Part shown: positions 25,160 through 33,328 of the stretch, in pieces | How the letters are laid out: each line of letters opens with the position of its first letter | Numbering within the stretch: the first letter of the stretch is position 1 | From: Streptomyces cyaneus | GTDB lineage: Bacteria; Actinomycetota; Actinomycetes; Streptomycetales; Streptomycetaceae | NCBI RefSeq assembly: GCF_004028635.1 | Contig: NZ_RQJW01000024.1 | Span: 41,226 to 105,225 of the forward strand | Length of the DNA stretch: 64,000 nucleotides | Reading direction: 5' to 3' | The notes under the pieces: generated by a model | The model's database searches: none | Seen by the model: the letters and a program-made list of their open reading frames with translations, nothing else | What the model was told of the DNA's origin: nothing | Translations under genes and position numbers: made by a program

Positions 25160-26521
25160 TTACAGCACCGGCAGGTTCTTCCGCAGCTCGAACGCGGTGA
25201 CCTCGGAGCGGTACTCCTCCCACTCCTGGCGCTTGTTGCGCAGGAAGAAGTCGAAGACGTGTTCGCCCAGCGTCTCGGCGACCAGGTCGCTGTTCTCCAT
25301 GAGGGTCAGCGCCTCGCCGAGGTTCTGCGGGAGGGGCTCGATGCCCATCGCGCGGCGCTCGGCGTTGGAGAGGGCCCAGACGTCGTCCTCGGCGCCGGGC
25401 GGGAGCTCGTAGCCCTGCTCGATGCCCTTGAGGCCGGCGGCCAGCAGCACGGCGTACGCCAGGTAGGGGTTCGCGCCGGAGTCCAGGGAGCGGACCTCGA
25501 CCCGTGCCGAGCCCGTCTTGCCGGGCTTGTACATCGGGACGCGGACCAGGGCCGAGCGGTTGTTGTGGCCCCAGCAGATGTACGAGGGGGCCTCGCCGCC
25601 GGCGCCCGCGGTGCGCTCCGAGCCGCCCCAGATGCGCTTGTAGGAGTTCACCCACTGGTTGGTGACCGCGGAGATCTCCGCGGCGTGGCGGAGCAGGCCC
25701 GCGATGAAGGAGCGGCCGACCTTGGAGAGCTGGTACTCGGAGCCGGACTCGTAGAACGCGTTGCGGTCGCCCTCGAAGAGGGAGAGGTGCGTGTGCATGC
25801 CGCTGCCGGGGTGCTCGGAGAACGGCTTCGGCATGAACGTCGCCTGGACACCCTGCTCCAGCGCCACCTGCTTCATGACCAGGCGGAACGTCATGATGTT
25901 GTCCGCGGTGGACAGCGCGTCCGCATACCTGAGATCAATTTCCTGCTGACCCGGCGCGCCCTCGTGGTGGGAGAACTCGACCGAGATGCCCATCGACTCC
26001 AGCATGGTGATCGCCTGGCGGCGGAAGTCCATGCCGATGTTCTGCGGGGTGTGGTCGAAGTAGCCGGAGTTGTCGGCAGGGGTGGGGCGCGAGCCGTCGA
26101 GGGGGCGGTCCTTCAGCAGGAAGAACTCGATCTCGGGGTGCGTGTAGAAGGTGAAGCCCAGGTCGGAGGTGCGGGCCAGGGCACGCTTGAGGACGTAGCG
26201 CGGGTCCGCGAAGGACGGGGAGCCGTCCGGCATGAGGATGTCGCAGAACATGCGGGCCGTGCCGGGGGCCTCCGCGCGCCAGGGCAGGACCTGGAAGGTC
26301 GACGGATCCGGCTTGGCGATCATGTCGGATTCGTATACGCGGGCGAAGCCCTCGATCGCCGAGCCGTCGAAGCCGATGCCCTCGTCGAAGGCCTGCTCCA
26401 GCTCTGCGGGCGCCACGGCCACGGACTTGAGGAAGCCCAGCACGTCCGTGAACCACAGCCGTACGAACCGGATGTCGCGCTCCTCCAACGTCCGGAGCAC
26501 GAACTCCTGCTGCTTGTCCAT
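25160..26521 (-). CDS. glnA2: Glutamine synthetase-like ligase, GlnA2 type (gamma-glutamylpolyamine synthetase)
   Basis: 453 residues from the ATG at 26521 (GGGGAAG upstream), the length of Streptomyces GlnA2. The GS I core motifs are present: FDGSAIEGF, EIEFFLL, GSGMHTHLSL, the ATP-binding region near KRIWGGSERT and SARVEVRS. At the place of the adenylylation segment (normally NLYDLP) it has DDVWALS, so no tyrosine is available for GlnE. GlnA2 of S. coelicolor has been reported to glutamylate polyamines rather than to make glutamine; transfer of that function to this protein is inference from similarity and synteny with glnE. Confidence 0.87.
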   Translation of the reverse strand: MDKQQEFVLRTLEERDIRFVRLWFTDVLGFLKSVAVAPAELEQAFDEGIGFDGSAIEGFARVYESDMIAKPDPSTFQVLPWRAEAPGTARMFCDILMPDGSPSFADPRYVLKRALARTSDLGFTFYTHPEIEFFLLKDRPLDGSRPTPADNSGYFDHTPQNIGMDFRRQAITMLESMGISVEFSHHEGAPGQQEIDLRYADALSTADNIMTFRLVMKQVALEQGVQATFMPKPFSEHPGSGMHTHLSLFEGDRNAFYESGSEYQLSKVGRSFIAGLLRHAAEISAVTNQWVNSYKRIWGGSERTAGAGGEAPSYICWGHNNRSALVRVPMYKPGKTGSARVEVRSLDSGANPYLAYAVLLAAGLKGIEQGYELPPGAEDDVWALSNAERRAMGIEPLPQNLGEALTLMENSDLVAETLGEHVFDFFLRNKRQEWEEYRSEVTAFELRKNLPVL

Positions 26522-26773
26522 CTTCCGCTTCCCCATCCTTGCTGGTCAGGCCGCCTGTCTCCGGTACAGCGGGAGGCGGTCGGGCACCTGAGCATCACAC
26601 CACAACACCATTTCAGGCGCGTTGCGCACCTTGATCGCCGAAGCGACCTCGGGTCGAACGCCCGGCAAACGGCGGGTGTCCCGCCATAGTGCCCGGTGAA
26701 CTGCTCTGCCGCCCATCTTGCCTGCTCGGACCGACATCCGTAATGCCCGGTCCCTCAGGACCCACCCCACTTT

Positions 26774-26796
26774 AATTTGCATCTTGGATGCAAGTT
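26774..26796 (+). promoter_or_regulatory. NsrR-type operator upstream of the flavohaemoglobin gene
   Basis: A 23-bp imperfect palindrome of 11-1-11 architecture, with core arms TTGCATC and GATGCAA (9 of 11 positions paired). It lies 56 bp before the start codon. Architecture and GATGCA core fit NsrR sites of Streptomyces and enterobacteria. The rest of the 330-bp gap (26522-26851) shows no gene. Confidence 0.7.
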
Positions 26797-26851
26797 TTAA
26801 TGAGGGCGGGCGGCCGCCCTCGCGCCGCCCGGTCGAGCCCGAGGAGACCCG

Positions 26852-28072
26852 ATGCTGTCCGAGCAGTCCGCCGCCACCGTGCGCGCCACCCTCCCCGTCG
26901 TCGGCGGGGCCATCGGTGAGATCACCGAGCATTTCTACGCCGGGCTGTTCGCCGCCCGCCCCGAGCTGCTGCGCGACCTCTTCAACCGCGGCAACCAGGC
27001 CGCCGGCACCCAGCGGCAGGCCCTGGCCGGGTCGATCGCCGCGTTCGCGACGTACCTCGTGGACCACCCCCACGAGCGGCCCGACGCCATGCTGGGCCGC
27101 ATCGCCCACAAGCACGCCTCCCTGGGCGTCACCGCCGAGCAGTACGCCCTCGTCCACGAGCACCTCTTCGCCGCCATCGCCGACGTACTCGGCGAGGCCG
27201 TCACACCCGAGGTCGCGGCCGCCTGGGACGAGGTCTACTGGCTGATGACGAACGCGCTGACCGCGATCGAGAAGCGGCTGTACGAGGAGCGCGGTGGGGG
27301 CGGGTGGCGGGAGTGGGAGGTCGTCGCGCGCGTCGAGGAGACCGCCGACGTGGCCACCTTCCGGCTGCGCCCGGTCGACGGCGGTCCGGTGCCGGACTTC
27401 CGGGCCGGGCAGTACGTCTCCGTCCAGGTCGAGCTGCCGGACGGGGCCCGCCAGGTACGCCAGTACAGCCTGTCCGCCGCGCCCGGCTCACCCCTGCGCC
27501 AGATCAGCGTGAAGCGGGTGCAGGGCGATACGGCTCGCGGCGGCACGTCTCCCGACGGCGAGGTCTCGAACCACCTCCACGCGCGCGTGGACGTCGGCGA
27601 CCGGCTGCGTCTGTCGGAGCCGTACGGCGACCTCGTGCTCGCGGGTACCGACGCCCCGCTGCTCCTCGCCTCCGCCGGCATCGGCGTGACCCCGATGGTC
27701 GCCATGCTGGGTCAGCTCGCGGACGCCGGGCACGAGGGCCGGGTGGTCGTCGTGCACGGCGACCGCTCCCCCGTCGAGCACGCCCTGCGCGCCGACCACG
27801 AGGCGTACGCCGGGAAGCTGCCGGGCGCATCGGTCCACTTCTGGTACGAGTCCGGGCACGTGGCGGACGCCTACGACACCCATGCCTCCCACCGCACCGG
27901 CCTGGTCGACCTGAGCGACATCGCCGTACCGAAGGGCACGCGCGCGTATCTGTGCGGTCCGCTGCCCTTCATGCGGGCGGTGCGGACGCAGCTGATCGAG
28001 AAGGGCGTGGCACCGGCCGACATCCACTACGAGGTGTTCGGGCCGGACCTCTGGCTGGCGCGGGAGAGCTGA
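26852..28072 (+). CDS. hmp: Flavohaemoglobin (nitric oxide dioxygenase)
   Basis: 406 residues. The N-terminal globin domain (1-140) contains the proximal-histidine segment IAHKHASLGV and the distal Tyr of ITEHFYAGLF. An FAD domain follows (RQYSLSAAPG near 195), then an NAD(P)H domain (SAGIGVTPM near 277, YLCGPLPFM near 370). It oxidises NO to nitrate using O2 and NAD(P)H. The ATG has GAGGAG five bases upstream. The promoter has an NsrR-type palindrome, and a convergent gene 25 bp downstream encodes NsrR, so NO probably induces it by derepression. Confidence 0.95.
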   Translation: MLSEQSAATVRATLPVVGGAIGEITEHFYAGLFAARPELLRDLFNRGNQAAGTQRQALAGSIAAFATYLVDHPHERPDAMLGRIAHKHASLGVTAEQYALVHEHLFAAIADVLGEAVTPEVAAAWDEVYWLMTNALTAIEKRLYEERGGGGWREWEVVARVEETADVATFRLRPVDGGPVPDFRAGQYVSVQVELPDGARQVRQYSLSAAPGSPLRQISVKRVQGDTARGGTSPDGEVSNHLHARVDVGDRLRLSEPYGDLVLAGTDAPLLLASAGIGVTPMVAMLGQLADAGHEGRVVVVHGDRSPVEHALRADHEAYAGKLPGASVHFWYESGHVADAYDTHASHRTGLVDLSDIAVPKGTRAYLCGPLPFMRAVRTQLIEKGVAPADIHYEVFGPDLWLARES

Positions 28073-28097
28073 GCAGGACGGCTGAGCCGGGCCGGCC

Positions 28098-28532
28098 TCA
28101 GGGCATCCGGCCGATCTGCAACAGCAGCGGCCCGGTCGGGTCCGCGGTCACGTCGGTCACCGTCAGCGGGTCCAGCGAGGCGAAGAAGGCCTCCTGGGCC
28201 CGCCGCAGGGCGCCCCGCAGCCGGCACCCGGAGTGCAGCGGGCAGGGGTTGTCGCCCTCGCACTCGACGACGTCGCCGTCCCCTTCGAAGGCGCGCACGA
28301 CCGCGCCGACCGACGCGGTACGGCCCTTCTCGCTGAGCGTGAGCCCGCCGCCGCGGCCCCGGCGGGCGTCCACCAGGCCCATGTGCTGCAACTCGGCGAC
28401 GACCTTGGCGGCGTGCGTGTACGGCACCTCCATGTCCGCCGCGACCTCGCGGGTCGTCGGCGTGGCCTCCCCGAGGACGGCGAGCCGCATGAGGAGGCGC
28501 AGTGCCAGGTCGGTGGAGCGCAACAGCCGCAT
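28098..28532 (-). CDS. nsrR: Nitric-oxide-sensing Rrf2-family repressor NsrR
   Basis: 144 residues. The winged-helix domain spans about 1-60. Three cysteines, C91, C97 and C103, form CX5CX5C (CEGDNPCPLHSGC), the spacing of the [4Fe-4S] ligands of characterised Streptomyces NsrR. The fourth ligand known from that structure, Asp8, is present (MRLLRSTD) with the ATG at 28532, which fixes the start although the ribosome site is weak. NO should destroy the cluster and release DNA. It is convergent with hmp (25-bp gap) and divergent from the DUF3105 gene. Confidence 0.92.
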   Translation of the reverse strand: MRLLRSTDLALRLLMRLAVLGEATPTTREVAADMEVPYTHAAKVVAELQHMGLVDARRGRGGGLTLSEKGRTASVGAVVRAFEGDGDVVECEGDNPCPLHSGCRLRGALRRAQEAFFASLDPLTVTDVTADPTGPLLLQIGRMP

Positions 28533-28718
28533 GTGAGGCAGCGTAGATAATGCGCATCCGCCGTTCAAAATATCCGGCGCACCTTCCCCGCCGACTGTCG
28601 GCCGGTCGGACGGGTAGTCCCGATCCGGACTTTCCTGGGCCCTCTCTACGAGAGGGCACACCTTCCCCATTACGATCAGCGGACCCGACCGTCCCTTTCC
28701 CCAGAAGGACCACACCTC

Positions 28719-29381
28719 ATGGGCTCCGCCAAGAACAAGGGCAACGCTTCGCGCAAGGCGCGAATAGAGGAGATGCGGCGTGCCGAGCAGGCCCGTGAGC
28801 GCCGCAACCGCATCCTCACGATCACGGCCAGCGTGGTGATCGTCGCCGGTCTCGTCGTCGGTGGTGTCGTGCTGGTCCGGTCGCAGTCCGACAAGAGCGA
28901 CACCGCGGCCGACGCCAAGACCACCGGCAAGTTCGTGACCGGCAAGGACGGCGTGAAGACCTGGGAAGGGACGCTGGGCCGCACCCACGTCGCCAAGAGC
29001 GTGAAGTACCCCTCGGAGCCCCCGGTCGGCGGCGACCACAACCAGGTGTGGATGAACTGCAACGGCGACGTCTACACCAAGGAGCTCAAGAACGAGCACG
29101 CCGTGCACTCGCTGGAGCACGGCGCGGTGTGGGTGACGTACACCTCCAAGGCGTCCAAGGCCGATGTCGAGGCGCTGGCGGCGAAGGTGAAGAAGACGCC
29201 GTACACGCTGATGAGCCCGGACGACAACCAGAAGGACCCGATCATGCTCACCGCGTGGGGCCATCAGCGCACGGTGACGAGCGCGAGCGACCCGAACGTG
29301 AACAAGTTCTTCGAGACGTACGTCCAGGGCAAGCAGACGCCCGAGCCCGGCGCGGCGTGCACGGGCGGTCTGTCGGAGTGA
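28719..29381 (+). CDS. DUF3105 membrane-anchored extracytoplasmic protein
   Basis: 220 residues: a basic cytoplasmic N-terminus (about 1-30) with coiled-coil-like MRRAEQARERR, one membrane helix (about 32-53), a Ser/Asp/Lys linker and an extracellular DUF3105 domain. The domain has clustered His and Cys residues (GGDHNQVWMNC, NEHAVHSLEHGAVW, GHQR, AACTG), suggesting metal or haem contact; that is inference. AGAAGGA precedes the ATG. The stop overlaps the GTG of the next gene by four bases, so the two products are made together. Confidence 0.85.
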   Translation: MGSAKNKGNASRKARIEEMRRAEQARERRNRILTITASVVIVAGLVVGGVVLVRSQSDKSDTAADAKTTGKFVTGKDGVKTWEGTLGRTHVAKSVKYPSEPPVGGDHNQVWMNCNGDVYTKELKNEHAVHSLEHGAVWVTYTSKASKADVEALAAKVKKTPYTLMSPDDNQKDPIMLTAWGHQRTVTSASDPNVNKFFETYVQGKQTPEPGAACTGGLSE

Positions 29382-30001
29382 AGCAGCACGTCGGCTGGAC
29401 AGCGGGAACCGCGGCGGCAGTGCTCGTCGCGGCCGGCGCGATCACCTACGCGGTCGCCGAGGACGGTGGTTCGAGCAGTACGCCGAGCGCCGACTCGGCG
29501 GACGCCGGGTTCGCACGCGACATGGCGGTGCACCACCAGCAGGCCGTGGAGATGTCGTACATCGTGCGCGACCGCACGAAGGACGAAGAGGTACGGCGGC
29601 TCGCGTACGACATCGCCCAGACGCAGGCCAACCAGCGCGGCATGCTGTTGGGCTGGCTGGACCTGTGGGGGGCGCCGAAGGTGTCGTCGGACGCGCCGAT
29701 GACCTGGATGGGCATGGGCGACATGGCCTCCGGCAAGGACGGCGCGCTGATGCCGGGCATGGCGACCAACACGGAGATGAAGAAGCTCGGCACTCTCAGC
29801 GGCAAGCAGGCCGAGATCTTCTATCTCCAGTTGATGACGGACCATCACAAGGGCGGCATCCACATGGCCGAGGGCTGTGTCGACAAGTGCGCGGTCGACG
29901 TGGAGAAGCGGCTCGCGCAGGGCATGGTCGACGGGCAGCAGTCGGAGATCGACCTGATGTCGGACATGCTGAAGGAGCGGGGCGCGAAGCCGCGGTCGTA
30001 G
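29378..30001 (+). CDS. DUF305-family exported protein
   Basis: 207 residues starting at a GTG that overlaps the upstream stop (GTGA). One N-terminal hydrophobic helix (about 8-25) acts as anchor or signal, followed by a ferritin-like helical DUF305 domain with the paired signatures DMAVHHQQAVEM and LMTDHHKGGIHM and a Cys pair (CVDKC). The duplicated HH motifs suggest metal binding. Function is unknown. It is the second gene of a coupled pair with the DUF3105 protein, beside an NO-stress locus. Confidence 0.87.
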   Translation: MKQHVGWTAGTAAAVLVAAGAITYAVAEDGGSSSTPSADSADAGFARDMAVHHQQAVEMSYIVRDRTKDEEVRRLAYDIAQTQANQRGMLLGWLDLWGAPKVSSDAPMTWMGMGDMASGKDGALMPGMATNTEMKKLGTLSGKQAEIFYLQLMTDHHKGGIHMAEGCVDKCAVDVEKRLAQGMVDGQQSEIDLMSDMLKERGAKPRS

Positions 30002-30146
30002 CGCCTGGGCTGCTCGTGAAATGGCTTTGTCATTAGGTTAGTTGGGACCTTCTTGGGCCGGGCATTGACCTGGCCTGAACGGTTCGTCGCTTAAGTGGCC
30101 ACCGTCGGGTGATCCACTCGCACACACGAACCGCACAGGGGGTTCC

Positions 30147-32090
30147 ATGAGATATCGACGCGCCGCGCTGCGCGCCTCGGTGAGCATGGCGGCGACACTG
30201 CCTCTGCTCACCGGCGCGCTGACGCTCGGCATACCGGCGGCGCACGCCGCGGACCAGCAGGGCCGGGGCACGCTCTCCGGCACCAAGCCCGCCTGGGCCA
30301 CGGCCAAGGCCGACCGGGGCTCGGCCTCGGACAGCGCCAAGGTCTCCGTACGGGTCTACCTCCGGGGCCGGGACGCGGCCGGCCTCGCCGCATGGGCGAA
30401 GGCCGTGTCGGACCCGAGCTCGGCGTCGTACGGCAAGTACCTGAGCGCCGACCAGGCCCAGGCCCGCTTCGGCGCGACCAGGGCCCAAGTGGCCGCAGTC
30501 AAGGGCTGGTTGACGTCGGCGGGCCTGAAGGTCACGGACGTCACGCAGCACTATGTCGCCGTCACCGGCGAGGTGGCCGCCGCGGAGAAGGCGTTCGGCA
30601 CGCAGCTGCACAACTACACCAAGGGCGCGAGGACTTACCGCGCGCCCACGACGACCGCCTCGGTGCCGGACAGCGTGAGGGACGCCGTGCTGACCGTCAC
30701 GGGCCTGGACAACGCGCCGCACCTGGCGAGCCACCAGGACCAGCTCCCGCCGCCGGAGACCGTGTTCCGCAACGCCGGGCCGTTCTCGACGTACCACGGC
30801 TCGAACGTGGCGAGCACGCTGCCGGACGCGTACGGCACGAAGATCCCGTACGCCGTCAAGGGCTACACCGGCAAGCAGCTGCGCGCGGCGTACGGCGCCG
30901 GCACACGCACCGGCAAGGGCGTGCGCATCGCCATCACCGACGCGTACGCCTCCCCGACCATCGCCTTCGACGCGGCCACCTACGCGAAGAGGAACGGCGA
31001 CGCGGCCTACACCAGCGGCCAGTTGCGCCAGGTCCTGCCCGCGAAGTACACGCGGACCGACGAGTGCGGCGCCGCCGGCTGGTACGGCGAGGAGACCCTC
31101 GACGTCGAGGCCGTGCACGCGGTCGCGCCCGGCGCGCAGATCACGTACGTGGGCGCCGCCTCCTGCTACGACGAGGACCTGCTGGACTCGCTCAGCAAGA
31201 TCGTCGACAACCATCTCGCCGACATCGTCTCCAACTCCTGGGGCGAGGTCGAGGCCGCCCAGACGCCGGACCTCGCGGCCGCCTACGACCAGGTCTTCCA
31301 GTTCGGCGCGGTCGAGGGCATCGGCTTCTACTACTCCTCCGGCGACGACGGCGACGAGGTCGCGAGCAGCGGCACCAAGCAGGTCGACATCCCGGCGAGT
31401 TCGGCGTGGGTGACGGCGGTCGGCGGCACGTCGCTGGCGGTCGGCAAGGGTGACAAGTACCTGTGGGAGACCGGCTGGGGCACGGAAAAGGCGGTTCTGT
31501 CGGGCGACGGCAAGAGCTGGGTCGACTTCCCCGGCGCCTTCAACTCCGGCGCGGGCGGCGGCACCAGCAGGACGGTCGCCCAGCCGTACTGGCAGAAGGG
31601 CGTCGTGCCGGACGCGCTGGCAAAGGCGTACAACTCCGCCGGCAACCGCGTCGTCCCGGACATCGCGGCGATCGCCGACCCGAACACCGGGTTCCTGGTG
31701 GGCCAGACGCAGACCATGCCGGACGGCAAGACGCAGGCCTACGACGAGTACCGCCTCGGCGGCACCTCGCTCGCCTCGCCGGTGATCGCGGCCGTCCAGG
31801 CCCTGGCGCAGGAGGCGCGCGGCGGCAAGCCGCTCGGCTTCGCCAACCCCGCGCTCTACGCGAGGTACGGCTCGAAGGCCTACCACGACGTCACGGACAA
31901 CCCGACGGGCTCCGGGCTCGCGGTGGCACGCGTCGACTACGTCAACGGCTATGACGCGACGGGCGGCCTGACCACGTCCGTACGATCCCTCGGCAAGGAC
32001 AGCTCACTGCAGGCCGTGAAGGGCTACGACGACGTGACGGGCGTGGGCACGCCGGCGAGCGGTTACGTGGAGTCGTACCGCCGCCGCTGA
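30147..32090 (+). CDS. Secreted sedolisin-family serine-carboxyl peptidase (S53)
   Basis: 647 residues. Signal peptide 1-34 (ends AAHA), then an activation pro-domain (about 40-195; SVRVYLRGRD, YGKYLSADQ) and the S53 catalytic domain. The active-site set is visible: E315 and D319 in GEETLD, the oxyanion aspartate D400 in SSGDDG, and S541 in GGTSLASP. SNSWGE is the conserved central motif. It should be a pro-enzyme that matures itself at low pH and degrades proteins outside the cell. AGGGGG precedes the ATG. A strong bidirectional hairpin follows. Confidence 0.95.
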   Translation: MRYRRAALRASVSMAATLPLLTGALTLGIPAAHAADQQGRGTLSGTKPAWATAKADRGSASDSAKVSVRVYLRGRDAAGLAAWAKAVSDPSSASYGKYLSADQAQARFGATRAQVAAVKGWLTSAGLKVTDVTQHYVAVTGEVAAAEKAFGTQLHNYTKGARTYRAPTTTASVPDSVRDAVLTVTGLDNAPHLASHQDQLPPPETVFRNAGPFSTYHGSNVASTLPDAYGTKIPYAVKGYTGKQLRAAYGAGTRTGKGVRIAITDAYASPTIAFDAATYAKRNGDAAYTSGQLRQVLPAKYTRTDECGAAGWYGEETLDVEAVHAVAPGAQITYVGAASCYDEDLLDSLSKIVDNHLADIVSNSWGEVEAAQTPDLAAAYDQVFQFGAVEGIGFYYSSGDDGDEVASSGTKQVDIPASSAWVTAVGGTSLAVGKGDKYLWETGWGTEKAVLSGDGKSWVDFPGAFNSGAGGGTSRTVAQPYWQKGVVPDALAKAYNSAGNRVVPDIAAIADPNTGFLVGQTQTMPDGKTQAYDEYRLGGTSLASPVIAAVQALAQEARGGKPLGFANPALYARYGSKAYHDVTDNPTGSGLAVARVDYVNGYDATGGLTTSVRSLGKDSSLQAVKGYDDVTGVGTPASGYVESYRRR

Positions 32091-32114
32091 CCGGCGGCTC
32101 GGCCGCACAAAGGG

Positions 32115-32148
32115 GCGCCCCGCCGACGGGGGAAGATCGGCGGGGCGC
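32115..32148. terminator. Bidirectional terminator between the S53 protease and panB
   Basis: A perfect 11-bp stem (GCGCCCCGCCG at 32115-32125, complement at 32138-32148), flanked by AAA on one side and TTT on the other, between convergent genes. Confidence 0.75.
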
Positions 32149-32225
32149 TTTGGTGCCGCAGTGGTTCAGGGGGTTCCGAACCCGGAACGGTCCGAGCCCG
32201 GAGCGGTTCCGAGCCCAGGAAGGGC

Positions 32226-33101
32226 TCAGTGGACGGAGTGCTCCTCCAGGGGGAACGTTCCGCCGACCACGTCGTCCGCGAACGCCTTCGCCGCGTTGCC
32301 CATGACCTCGCGGAGGTTGGCGTACTGCTTCACGAACTTGGGGACGCGGCCGCCGGTCAGGCCCAGCATGTCCGTCCAGACCAGGACCTGCGCGTCCGTC
32401 TCGGCTCCGGCGCCGATGCCGACCGTCGGGATGTGCAGGACACGGGTGACCTCGGCCGCGAGCTCCGCCGGTACCAGTTCCAGGACGACCGCGAACGCGC
32501 CCGCGTCCTGGACGGACTTCGCGTCGCGCAGCAGTTGCTGGGCCGCCTCCTCGCCACGGCCCTGGACGCGGTAGCCCATGGCGTTGACGGACTGGGGGGT
32601 CAGGCCGATGTGGGCCATGACCGGGATGCCGGACTCGACCAGCAGCCGGATCTGGTCGTGCGAGCGCTCGCCGCCCTCCAGCTTCACGGCGCCGACGCCC
32701 GCCTCCTTCACCAGCCGGGTCGCCGAGCGCAGCGCCTGCACCGGGCCCTCCTGGTACGAGCCGAAGGGCAGGTCGCCGACGATCAGGGCGCGCGAGGTGC
32801 CCCGTACGACGGCGGCGGACAGCATGGTCATCTCGTCGAGCGTGACGGGGACGGTCGTGTCGTAGCCGAGGTGGCAGTTGCCCGCCGAGTCGCCGACGAG
32901 CATGACCGGGATGCCGGCCTCGTCGAAGACGGACGCGGTCATCGCGTCGTAGGCGGTAAGCATGGGCCACTTCTCGCCCCGCTCCTTGGCGAGGGCGATG
33001 TCCCGAACAGTGATGCGGCGGGTGCCCTTCCCCCCGTACAGCGCCTTGCTACCGTCGGAGGGCTTCGCCTGAGGCGTCTGGGCAGCCGAAAGCTGCGTCA
33101 T
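32226..33101 (-). CDS. panB: 3-methyl-2-oxobutanoate hydroxymethyltransferase
   Basis: 291 residues from the ATG at 33101, which has AAGGAG eight bases upstream; the in-frame ATG at 33122 lacks one. The enzyme makes ketopantoate from 2-oxoisovalerate and methylene-tetrahydrofolate, the first committed step of pantothenate and CoA synthesis. Family motifs are VGDSAGNCHLGYDTT, LIVGDLPFGSY, VKLEGGE, MAHIGLTPQS and the catalytic Glu segment LELVPAELA, with GIGAG near the end. The other pantothenate genes are not adjacent. Confidence 0.95.
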   Translation of the reverse strand: MTQLSAAQTPQAKPSDGSKALYGGKGTRRITVRDIALAKERGEKWPMLTAYDAMTASVFDEAGIPVMLVGDSAGNCHLGYDTTVPVTLDEMTMLSAAVVRGTSRALIVGDLPFGSYQEGPVQALRSATRLVKEAGVGAVKLEGGERSHDQIRLLVESGIPVMAHIGLTPQSVNAMGYRVQGRGEEAAQQLLRDAKSVQDAGAFAVVLELVPAELAAEVTRVLHIPTVGIGAGAETDAQVLVWTDMLGLTGGRVPKFVKQYANLREVMGNAAKAFADDVVGGTFPLEEHSVH

Positions 33102-33278
33102 TGCAACGGCTCCTTCTGTCATCTCGAGGCGCCCTGACGGCGTCCCCGGATCCCCTCCATGGTGGCACTTCGTGCCAGGGAGGGCTAGGCCACCCCGTGT
33201 GAGTTCTGCCCCGTGCAGTCCATGTGCGTTCCGCCCGTGCAGCCGTGCGCGTTCTTTCCGCGTAAGGTCTCGGCAAAA

Positions 33279-33311
33279 ATTTACGATACGAGACGGTGTC
33301 GTATCGTAAAT
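33279..33311 (+). promoter_or_regulatory. Palindromic operator (TetR type) upstream of the MFS exporter
   Basis: Two perfect 13-bp arms (ATTTACGATACGA and its complement) with a 7-bp spacer. The site ends 4 bp before the TAGGCT -10 box of the exporter and would block it. The TetR gene downstream of the exporter is the probable binder. Confidence 0.8.
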
Positions 33312-33315
33312 CCCC

Positions 33316-33321
33316 TAGGCT
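33316..33321 (+). promoter_or_regulatory. -10 box of a leaderless promoter for the MFS exporter
   Basis: TAGGCT ends 7 nt before the ATG at 33329 and no ribosome site is present. The palindromic operator covers the -35 region. Confidence 0.5.
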
Positions 33322-33328
33322 CGACGGC

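Noticed and set aside
28540..28575. ATGCGCAT-containing segment as an NsrR autoregulatory site
   Set aside because: Only one half resembles the NsrR arm; no 11-1-11 symmetry is found.
30031..30050. TTAGGTTAG, the left half of an iron box, before the S53 protease gene
   Set aside because: The right half (TTGGGACC) does not match, so no palindrome is formed.
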